34,974 nt of DNA from Pseudomonadota bacterium (GTDB lineage: Bacteria > SZUA-182 > DTGQ01), in the NCBI GenBank assembly GCA_030625085.1, contig DAOURK010000035.1:1-34974 (forward strand), written 5' to 3'. Below the pieces are notes generated by a model. It worked only from the letters and a program-made list of their open reading frames with translations, was not told the origin of the DNA and did not search any database. Made by a program: the position numbers and the translations under genes. The stretch's first letter is position 1. Each line of letters starts with the position of its first letter. Positions 24,021 through 30,918 of this stretch are shown one piece after another.

Positions 24021-24821
24021 ATTCCTGTATCAAAGTCCCTTACTATTGGCAATATAGTTGTTGCAATTCCTCTTTTCTTTTATCTTTTTGCCCAAACCAC
24101 ATCACTGGCCAGGGTATGGGCCGGCAAACGACGTAAACTGTTTCTCAAATGGGCTATTGTTTTTTTAGATTTTGGTCTTATTGCCCAAGGGTACTTTATT
24201 CTGGTACGATGGATAACAAGCAAACATTTTCCAGTAGTAGGGTTATTTGAAGCCCTGTACTTTTTCTCTTTTTGTCTGGCTTTATCGTATTTTTATTTAT
24301 ATTTTCAAATGCCGGTTTACGAAGCAGGCTTAGACTTTCTGCTCGGATTGAGTTTATTGACCCTTTTTCCCACCTGGTGGTTGAGTAAACCAATTGTTCC
24401 GCTTACCCCTTTTCTGGATACCCCTTTGTTTTTTCTTCATGTTATTTTTTCTTTTGCAGCCTATGCACTTTTTTCTGCAGCAGCCTGTCTGGGTGTGTGG
24501 TACTTAATTGACCGAAGAGATACTATTCTCCTTTGGCTTGAACATAGTATTGCCTTGGGTTTTTATTTATTTACCCTGTGTATGGCCGCTGGTGCTGTTT
24601 GGGCATATCTGGCCTGGGAGTCTTACTGGATGTGGAATTTAAAGGGATTATGGTCATTCGGTATCTGGCTTTTTTATGCCGGGATGGTGCATTATCCCTA
24701 TCTTGGATTAGAACAAATGTCAGGCCAAAAAAGGGCCCTGTTTTCTATCCTGGGATTTCTTTTAATGATTTTTACATTTTTAGGTTTAGGGTTACTTATG
24801 AGAGGAACGCATCGATTTTAA
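24021..24821 (+). CDS. ccsA: Cytochrome c biogenesis protein CcsA/ResC-like, probable AUU start
   Basis: A 266-residue polytopic membrane protein, full length for CcsA if it begins at ATT 24021. Conserved reading continues without a break from there, with helices at 'IVVAIPLFFYLF' and 'WAIVFLDFGLIAQGYFILV', then 'SKHFPVVGLFEALYFFSF' (periplasmic His69 of the family's haem ligands). The haem-handling segment is 'WESYWMWNLKGLWSFGIWLFYAGMVHYPY' at residues 199-227; family members normally read W-x-WDPKExW, so Asp, Pro and Glu are changed here, while His224 is kept. CcsA with ResB exports and attaches haem to c-type cytochromes outside the membrane. It is 146 bp upstream of resB. A shorter version beginning at ATG 24309 would lose three helices and is unlikely. 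Confidence 0.85.
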   Translation: MPVSKSLTIGNIVVAIPLFFYLFAQTTSLARVWAGKRRKLFLKWAIVFLDFGLIAQGYFILVRWITSKHFPVVGLFEALYFFSFCLALSYFYLYFQMPVYEAGLDFLLGLSLLTLFPTWWLSKPIVPLTPFLDTPLFFLHVIFSFAAYALFSAAACLGVWYLIDRRDTILLWLEHSIALGFYLFTLCMAAGAVWAYLAWESYWMWNLKGLWSFGIWLFYAGMVHYPYLGLEQMSGQKRALFSILGFLLMIFTFLGLGLLMRGTHRF

Positions 24822-24881
24822 TAATAAATCTATAGCATAGAAATTTTTATTTTTTTTATGGGGCTTCCCAATCATTTTTTT

Positions 24882-24945
24882 GACAGGATAAACAGGATTG
24901 AATAGGATAAAAAACAAAAATTTCGTGAATCCTGTCAATCCTGTC
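24882..24945. repeat. GACAGGAT-type repeat, copy c, forming an inverted repeat
   Basis: GACAGGATAAACAGGATTG at the left and AATCCTGTCAATCCTGTC at the right are inverted copies of the same motif about 27 bp apart. It fills the ccsA-resB spacer and ends 10 bp before the resB ribosome site, so the messenger would carry a hairpin between the two genes. Confidence 0.75.
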
Positions 24946-24967
24946 TAATTTAATGAGGTAAAACTTT

Positions 24968-26014
24968 TTGAAGCTACAGAAATTGTGGAATGTAAAAAAG
25001 ATACTCGGCATAATCAATCTGTGTGTGTTTCTGCTGGTTGGCGGGTCATTGATTATGTATTTCAATGCTCAGACATTTCAAAAAATTAATTACTCTAATC
25101 TTTTGTCATGGTTACTGAAATATAGCCTGAGTGCTCCCCTGAAAGTTGGTTGGTTATGGATATTCTTAGCAGCCATGGGTTTTCTTGGTACAGGGTGTTT
25201 CTATTGCCTTTTTCAAAAGGAAAAAACCCATAGGCTGTATAAAAAAATCGCTGTTTTGCTATTTCATCTGGGTTTTTTTCTGGCTGTCCTTGGAATGATT
25301 ATTGATTCCGTATGGGGAACTAAAGGCCTTAGTATGGCTTTATTACCTAATAAACCCCAATCTGTAATTAATAATTCAAATATGTCTCTTGAACTTACAA
25401 ATATAGATTTATTGTCTTACTCAGAGCAAAGAGGAGGAGGACAGGGATTAGCCAAAGGATCTTTGATTTTACGAGATAAAGATTCGATCTTAACTCAACA
25501 AGAAGCTTATCCGAACCATCCCTTGCTTTATTGGGGGTGGGCTGCCTTTTTAATTAAAATTCAAAATAAATGGCAAGCTATTCGTATTCGATTGGAAGGA
25601 AAAGAGTATGTAGTTTCACCAGAAGAGATAATACCCTTATCAGACCCGAATCTGCAACTGCGATTCAATTTTTTTAATCCGCATCTAACCTTAGATATGT
25701 TTGGACAGGTCAAATCCGATTCCCAATCAATGGAAAATCCGGCTGTTCATTTTTCCTTGCTCTCCAAAAAATCTGACCAACCCATCTTTTCAAGCTGGTT
25801 GATTCAACGATTCCCCAAAATGAATCCCCTGGCCAAAAAAGGTATTACTATTACGTGGATGGATAATATCATAGACCGGCAAGCATTGATTCATCTGACT
25901 CATCATCCGGGTTTGGGATTGGTTATATTAGGATACCTTTTTATTATAGTCGCTACTTTTGGTTTACTTTTTTTCCATTTTCAAAAAGGGCCTTTTAAAA
26001 CCATTGTACAGTAA
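24968..26014 (+). CDS. resB: Cytochrome c biogenesis protein ResB-like
   Basis: A 348-residue ResB/Ccs1-type protein, shorter than most. Membrane helices lie at residues about 10-32, 62-82, 90-115 and 315-340. The usual large extracytoplasmic domain sits between the third and last. 'KIAVLLFHLGFFLAVLGMIID' carries the conserved His of the third helix; a second His pair lies in 'LIHLTHHPGLGLVILGY' before the last helix. Both are candidate haem ligands. The start is TTG at 24968, with GAGGT eight bases upstream; the next in-frame ATG (at residue 31) would remove the first helix. With CcsA it forms the system II cytochrome c synthase. The sequence is divergent, so the family call is strong but not certain. 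Confidence 0.82.
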   Translation: MKLQKLWNVKKILGIINLCVFLLVGGSLIMYFNAQTFQKINYSNLLSWLLKYSLSAPLKVGWLWIFLAAMGFLGTGCFYCLFQKEKTHRLYKKIAVLLFHLGFFLAVLGMIIDSVWGTKGLSMALLPNKPQSVINNSNMSLELTNIDLLSYSEQRGGGQGLAKGSLILRDKDSILTQQEAYPNHPLLYWGWAAFLIKIQNKWQAIRIRLEGKEYVVSPEEIIPLSDPNLQLRFNFFNPHLTLDMFGQVKSDSQSMENPAVHFSLLSKKSDQPIFSSWLIQRFPKMNPLAKKGITITWMDNIIDRQALIHLTHHPGLGLVILGYLFIIVATFGLLFFHFQKGPFKTIVQ

Positions 26015-26255
26015 AATGAGAATCACTCGCCATTATCCTCAGCTATGACGCATGAATTTTAGTTGCTGTTATATCAAGGGTTGGCAGGTAATCAGTAAAA
26101 AAAATTTCGCACACTTTTTAATCATAGGTCATTGACAGCCAATATTTCAGGAATAAAGATGTGCGTCAGGGCTGCATTATCCTCTTGACGAGCGTGCCTA
26201 TTTCTGAGATGATTTATACTTGAAATGGCTAACAGCCATATGCAAAGGCAAATTA

Positions 26256-26335
26256 ACCGCAAAGAGCGCAGAGATTAGAGAGTTAAAAAAAATAAAAACT
26301 CTTTGATCTCTTTGATCTCTTTGATCTCTGCGGTG
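26256..26335. repeat. Inverted repeat with internal 9-bp tandem repeat
   Basis: CCGCAAAGAGCGCAGAGATTAG on the left pairs imperfectly with the right side, which contains CTCTTTGAT three times in tandem (26299-26325) followed by CTCTGCGG. It lies in the 560-bp gap after resB. The part from 26015 to 26255 shows no gene or clear signal. Confidence 0.7.
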
Positions 26336-26392
26336 AGATATAAAAAGCGAGATGTATGGCCTCGCCAATGAGATATTATATTATAGGAAGTA

Positions 26393-26537
26393 TGATGGTT
26401 TCGTAAAAAGTCAATTTTGGCATATTTGTCATTTCGACTGCTGGGAGAAATCTTATATTTTTAAGCATATTATGCGATAAAGATTTCTCACGTTCATTCG
26501 AAATGACACGTTAAGGAGATTTTTTACGACTTCATCA
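26393..26537 (+). mobile_element. MITE copy 5, longer composite with a nested palindrome
   Basis: The ends (TGATGGTTTCGTAAAAAGTC and TTTTTTACGACTTCATCA) are those of the MITE family. The interior is unrelated: it holds a second inverted repeat, TGTCATTTCGACTGC...GAGAAATCTT at 26427-26454 and its partner at 26480-26508. The whole is 145 bp. No clear target duplication flanks it. It lies 38 bp before the SH3-protein start. Confidence 0.75.
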
Positions 26538-26575
26538 AGGATGATAAACTTAAAAAAGGGGGTGGTATTATAAAG

Positions 26576-27139
26576 ATGCCGAAATATTATTTTCCGCTCT
26601 TTATATTCATTTTAAGTATACCGATTATTTTATTTGCTCAGCCGAATGTATCAGCCAAAACTATGTATGTTATTGAGATGAACTGGGTCAATGTTCGCAG
26701 TGGACCAACCATGGAGTATAAAATTCTCACTCGTGTCAAATCGGGTGATGCTCTAAAAATTTTAGATCAGGAAGAAGGGTGGTACTATGTGCTTACACCT
26801 AAAGGTGATGAGGGATGGGTGGTAAAATCTCTCCTCAAAGAAGATAAACCCTTGACTGAACAACTTTCCATCTTGAGCAAAAAAGCGGAAAAACAATCAG
26901 ATATGATTGCTGCCCTAACAGAAGAAAACAATTCCTTAAAAAAGTATGCTCAATTATCAGAAAGCAATCAGTCTGAACTTAAGCGACTAAAAAATGAAAA
27001 CCTTCGCTTAAAAAACCATCAGGATCTGCTTTGGGCTGGTGTTGGCGCTGGCATCTTATTTATTGGCTGGATTATCGGTTTGATCACAGGAAGCTTTTAC
27101 CGGAAAGGCAAATCTAAATACCACTATTCTTTTAAATAA
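26576..27139 (+). CDS. SH3-domain, coiled-coil membrane protein (TIGR04211/YgiM-like)
   Basis: A 187-residue envelope protein. It has a signal peptide (residues 1-27, ending 'FAQPNVSA'), a bacterial SH3 domain (about 30-88, 'NVRSGPTMEYKILTRVKSGDALKIL' and 'GWYYVLTPKGDEGWV'), a coiled coil (about 92-150) and a C-terminal membrane helix ('LWAGVGAGILFIGWIIGLI') with a basic tail. This order is the same as that of the YgiM/TIGR04211 family, which is anchored in the inner membrane with SH3 in the periplasm; its role is not known, though SH3_3 domains often bind peptidoglycan. A GGGGGTGG-rich site precedes the ATG. It is a single gene. Confidence 0.9.
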   Translation: MPKYYFPLFIFILSIPIILFAQPNVSAKTMYVIEMNWVNVRSGPTMEYKILTRVKSGDALKILDQEEGWYYVLTPKGDEGWVVKSLLKEDKPLTEQLSILSKKAEKQSDMIAALTEENNSLKKYAQLSESNQSELKRLKNENLRLKNHQDLLWAGVGAGILFIGWIIGLITGSFYRKGKSKYHYSFK

Positions 27140-27168
27140 TATCCGGCGGATGGGCAGCTATTTTTTTT

Positions 27169-27185
27169 GACAGGATTAACAGGAT
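27169..27185. repeat. GACAGGAT-type dispersed repeat, copy d
   Basis: GACAGGATTAACAGGAT, two units, lies 30 bp after the SH3-protein stop. The 223-bp gap also holds several copies of TAATTC-type short repeats (27215-27275). Confidence 0.65.
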
Positions 27186-27331
27186 AAAAGAAATTATGAA
27201 TTCTTTTCATTCTGTAATTCGTAATTCAAAAAATTGCTAATTCCTAACCAATCATCAATTTGTAATTCATAATGAAAAACAATTTTAGTAAGGATGTGTT
27301 GTACTGCGCTCGGCTATTTTTTTGACATTTT

Positions 27332-27363
27332 GACAGGATGAATAAGATAAAAAAAATCCTGTC
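27332..27363. repeat. GACAGGAT-type repeat, copy e, hairpin next to the antiporter stop
   Basis: GACAGGAT and ATCCTGTC form an 8-bp inverted repeat 16 bp apart. On the minus strand it follows the antiporter stop directly and runs into T-rich sequence, so it might act as a weak terminator. Confidence 0.6.
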
Positions 27364-28586
27364 TAATTTACTGAGCTTGGAACCACAGATTCGGCTTTTT
27401 GACGACCATCTTCTCCTGAAGCCACAATGGCATATCTGGTGCCTATGGGCCCAAAGATTTCATTTATAGCCACAGAAGCCAAAATTATAGCTGTGACTAA
27501 TGGCGCAATCTTTGGATATTGCTCTCCAATAGCTATCACCAAAGCAATGGCTACACCTGCTTGAGGCAATAAGGCAAACCCCAAATATTTGGTCACTGAT
27601 TCTCGAGCATGACATATCTTACCACCTGCATAAGCTCCAAATACTTTACCTCCACCGCGGGCAAAAACAAATACCAGAGCAATAACCCAATTTTGCATAA
27701 GAAGGGGTAAATCTAAGGTAGCACCGGCCAGCGTAAAAAAACAGATCAAAATCGGCAATTCTATATTCTGCAAAAGGTCTATAATATGAGGCCGTGGACC
27801 AAAATTGGTCACTATATAGCCATAGGTCATATTTAAAAGGAGACCGGAAAGTCCGAATATTTCTCCCAATTCTCCGGCTAAAAAAGCAAAACCTAATAAT
27901 ACCACCACGATCTCATGTTTTTCTCGAATTCTGCGCAAAATAAAAATAACCAACCATCCAACCAGCACCCCAAAGAAAATAGAGCCCATGATTTCCCATA
28001 AGGGTTCGGTAAGGTTCATCCAGGAAAAATCGGCAAAACTGCCATTCTGCAATATACCGGAAATGGCCATAGCCACAGAAAATAAAATCACACATACTGC
28101 ATCATCCAGACCTACAACAGCAATCAAAGTATCAGTGAGAGGTCCGTGTGCTTTATATTCATGAATTACAGCTACTGTGGCAGCCGGTGCCGTGGCAAAA
28201 CTAATGGAGCCCAACAAAAGAGCCGTATGAAGCGGAACCTTTAACAGCAACCAGGTGCTTAAGGTAACGATAATAAATGCTCCTCCCCCTTCCAGTAAAT
28301 TAATAATAACTATTGATTTTCCCAAGGCTCGAAGATTTTTATTATTCAAATCACCGCCAATGATAAGGGCAACCATACTAAGGCCCAGAACCTCAATAAA
28401 CTGCAAATGATGAATCATGGGCTTTTGAATAAGATTCATCACAGAAAAACCCATAAGAATGCCGCCAAGAACATATCCGCTTACTGCAGGCAATTTCACA
28501 AGCTGAATAAATTTTCCGGCCCAGAATCCTCCCAACAATATAAGCCCCAGAACGATGATCTGATTTCCATTACATAAATTTGTCAT
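27363..28586 (-). CDS. Cation:proton antiporter (CPA/Kef-type transport domain)
   Basis: A 407-residue membrane protein with about 12 helices and no cytoplasmic TrkA-N domain. Family motifs are 'LPAVSGYVLGGILMG' near the start, 'ATAPAATVAVIHEYKAHGPLT' and 'VVGLDDAVCVILFSVAMA', the last holding the adjacent Asp pair expected for ion exchange. It would swap Na+ or K+ for protons across the inner membrane. There is no clear Shine-Dalgarno. It is downstream of, but 62 bp from, the CPBP-like gene on the same strand, so it could be the last gene of that unit. Confidence 0.9.
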   Translation of the reverse strand: MTNLCNGNQIIVLGLILLGGFWAGKFIQLVKLPAVSGYVLGGILMGFSVMNLIQKPMIHHLQFIEVLGLSMVALIIGGDLNNKNLRALGKSIVIINLLEGGGAFIIVTLSTWLLLKVPLHTALLLGSISFATAPAATVAVIHEYKAHGPLTDTLIAVVGLDDAVCVILFSVAMAISGILQNGSFADFSWMNLTEPLWEIMGSIFFGVLVGWLVIFILRRIREKHEIVVVLLGFAFLAGELGEIFGLSGLLLNMTYGYIVTNFGPRPHIIDLLQNIELPILICFFTLAGATLDLPLLMQNWVIALVFVFARGGGKVFGAYAGGKICHARESVTKYLGFALLPQAGVAIALVIAIGEQYPKIAPLVTAIILASVAINEIFGPIGTRYAIVASGEDGRQKAESVVPSSVN

Positions 28587-28648
28587 AGCCTGTAATTTTG
28601 TGCCATCTCACAATGGATGTCAAGAATGATTTTTTTTTTAAAAAAATG

Positions 28649-29338
28649 TTACCATTTTAAGAAAAAAGCCTTAACCAATGAACTGTAATTTAAGGTAAAA
28701 AGCGTGCAATTGCCAAGAACATGAATAATAATTGGGGTCAGCAAATTTGCGGAATACTCAAAGGCAAAAGCAAAAATAAGTCCGCCAATAAATTGAGTAA
28801 CCGGGGGACCTTTAAGACCATGAAGCAGGGCAAAGAAAAAAGATGTGCCTAAGGCAGAAAAAATAGGTGGGATTTTTTGTCGAAGGGAATTGTATAGACA
28901 TCCTATAAAAAAGGAATCCTCTATAATAGGCGCTAAAATACCGCCGATAAGCATCAACCACATAAAATGAACAGAGGAAAGATGAGCAGAAGGGGAAATT
29001 AAGAATCGCAATAAATTGATCCGGAAAAAAAGAAATATTCCCCAAACAGAGAAGACTATCACCCCAAACCCCAGGCTCCATGAAAGTCCCAAAAAGATAC
29101 CCCTGCGCCAGCCGCCAGGGATAATACCAATAGCCGTAGGCCCTTTTTTCGATAGATAAACAAAAAGCACTATTAATCCAAAATCCAAAAATCGAAGCAG
29201 ACACGTAAACCAAAGCCCGCTCAAATTTCCATATTGAGAGAAAAAACGATAAAAAATAAAGGAACCCCCAATTTCAATCAGAATAATGATAAGTAAAAGG
29301 GAAAAGGCTGCCGGAATAGATAATGATTTTCGATTCAT
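28649..29338 (-). CDS. CPBP-family-like membrane protein with altered protease motif
   Basis: A 229-residue protein with about seven helices. The abortive-infection/CPBP signature is recognisable: 'APIIEDSFFIGCLYNSL' corresponds to EExxxR, 'FFFALLHGL' to FxxxH and 'HVLGNCTLF' to HxxxN. In the first motif the second Glu is Asp and the Arg position is Ile, so proteolytic activity is doubtful. The start at 29338 is set by an ATGA overlap with the upstream gene; an ATG three codons earlier is less likely. CPBP proteins process prenylated peptides or serve in bacteriocin immunity; here the role is unknown. Confidence 0.78.
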   Translation of the reverse strand: MNRKSLSIPAAFSLLLIIILIEIGGSFIFYRFFSQYGNLSGLWFTCLLRFLDFGLIVLFVYLSKKGPTAIGIIPGGWRRGIFLGLSWSLGFGVIVFSVWGIFLFFRINLLRFLISPSAHLSSVHFMWLMLIGGILAPIIEDSFFIGCLYNSLRQKIPPIFSALGTSFFFALLHGLKGPPVTQFIGGLIFAFAFEYSANLLTPIIIHVLGNCTLFTLNYSSLVKAFFLKW

Positions 29339-30918
29339 TGACGCCATCCTATTTTTTTCAAGGCAAAATAGGCTTTCATTTTAAGATACCACTCCCGGTT
29401 ACTGTCAAGGATGTCAAGTAAAATTTCTTTGGCTTGAGGGGTGCGAAGTTTTCCAATGGCCCCTGCCGCCGTATAAACAACATTGATATTGGAGTCCTGG
29501 AGCAAAGAAAAGAGCAATGGAAAAATTTCATCATTTTTAGCTTTAGCTTTATTGTAGACAGCATGTTTGCCTGTAAATTCGGCGCCAAATCTTCGAATTA
29601 CCGGGGCAGGGTCATTTATGAGAGTGACTATTTCCTTTTGATACTTTTTAAATGCCCTTGGGGCTAAAGACTTATCTAAGTGATGAAGAGCACTGATTCG
29701 GTCCCCTTCCATCTGTCCTTTGGCAATAAGCCATAATTTGGCTATATCTTCAGGAGGATAAGTCTTTGGTTTTAAGCCAAAGATTAGGACGCCAAATACA
29801 ATTACGATAATTCCTGACATAATGAATGTTTCCATTGTTTTTGTAATATTTGCCGGAAATATCGATAAAACCAATCGAATAAAACCAATACAGCACATGA
29901 ACAACCAAAAACTCAATGCCAAGGGTATAATGATAAAAAGAGATATTCCGCAGGCCACTCTCAGCGGATCAAAGGGATAGATACGTTCACTATATTTTTT
30001 TAGATGTTCTGAAGGGGCTTTCATAAATTCTTCATAGGGGACATTATAAACAGGTTTTTTATGCCAATGAAAAAAAATCTCTTGGGATTCATCTTCTCCC
30101 ATGGTTAAGGTGGTTTTTGCATATGAATCACTATTTGAATCAGATACGGCAGGAAACCAATCATACCTTCTCAAAACAGCCCTGATCTGCCGTAACTTTG
30201 CCTTTGGAAATCCTTGTGGGTCTAAATCTATTACATTTTGTAGACGATTGTTAAGAGGTTTAATAAGACGCGCCGGATACAGGGTATAGTGATAATAAAA
30301 TTTATCGATCTTTTGTCCAAGGTTAGTGGGTAAAAGCAAACGATCTCTAACCTCAATAAAATTAATAGAATAATTCTTATGGTTAATAAAATTATGATTC
30401 CAGAGAGTGACACATAAGAGAAATAAAAAAACAATAAAGATTAACCCATAACGAATTACATCAATAAAACAAAATGATTCAGTAGATAAAATTCGGGAAG
30501 ATAAAAACCACAGAATAAGGGGAACCAAGAGAAAAAAAAGAAACACAAAAGGATCTGAACCTCTTTTCGTGAGCAGAAGCACGATAAGAAAGATAACAAA
30601 AGGCAAAAGCCGAACATAGTGATACCCTTTTTTTTGATACCTGGAGAATAACCAAAAAATAAGCCCACAACAAAATCCATAAGCCAGTCCGATGGTCAAC
30701 GCAAAAAAGAGGCCCCCAGCCAGATAAGTTGTAAATGCCTTCATTTCTGAAAATAAAAATTGTCCGGGTACAGCTATATATCCAAGGAGAGTTATGGTTT
30801 TTTGTTCTAATAATAAATTCCCATTGCCTATCATTAAAAGCACAATGCCAAGCAATTCTCCGCAAAAGGTCCCAACTATAGATGAGATAAGGAGAAAAAC
30901 CCCTGCTCTTTGCTTCAT
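29335..30918 (-). CDS. Polytopic membrane protein with C-terminal HEAT repeats
   Basis: A 527-residue protein in three parts. The N-terminal 180 residues have about five helices. A hydrophilic, probably extracytoplasmic segment follows (about 185-330, including 'DPQGFPKAKLRQIRAVLRRYDWF'). Two more helices come at about 335-395, then a cytoplasmic C-terminal region with HEAT-like helical repeats ('NDPAPVIRRFGAEFTGKHA', 'QDSNINVVYTAAGAIGKL', 'EILLDILDSNREWYLKMKAY'). HEAT repeats bind partner proteins. I do not recognise the membrane part. It overlaps the dinG-like gene by 4 bp upstream and the CPBP-like gene by 4 bp downstream, so the three are translationally coupled. Confidence 0.82.
   Translation of the reverse strand: MKQRAGVFLLISSIVGTFCGELLGIVLLMIGNGNLLLEQKTITLLGYIAVPGQFLFSEMKAFTTYLAGGLFFALTIGLAYGFCCGLIFWLFSRYQKKGYHYVRLLPFVIFLIVLLLTKRGSDPFVFLFFLLVPLILWFLSSRILSTESFCFIDVIRYGLIFIVFLFLLCVTLWNHNFINHKNYSINFIEVRDRLLLPTNLGQKIDKFYYHYTLYPARLIKPLNNRLQNVIDLDPQGFPKAKLRQIRAVLRRYDWFPAVSDSNSDSYAKTTLTMGEDESQEIFFHWHKKPVYNVPYEEFMKAPSEHLKKYSERIYPFDPLRVACGISLFIIIPLALSFWLFMCCIGFIRLVLSIFPANITKTMETFIMSGIIVIVFGVLIFGLKPKTYPPEDIAKLWLIAKGQMEGDRISALHHLDKSLAPRAFKKYQKEIVTLINDPAPVIRRFGAEFTGKHAVYNKAKAKNDEIFPLLFSLLQDSNINVVYTAAGAIGKLRTPQAKEILLDILDSNREWYLKMKAYFALKKIGWRQ

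Noticed and set aside
24309-24821. A short CcsA starting at ATG 24309
   Set aside because: Conserved CcsA-like sequence, including three helices and the periplasmic His, continues in frame upstream to a strong Shine-Dalgarno at 24010; a truncated start would discard it.
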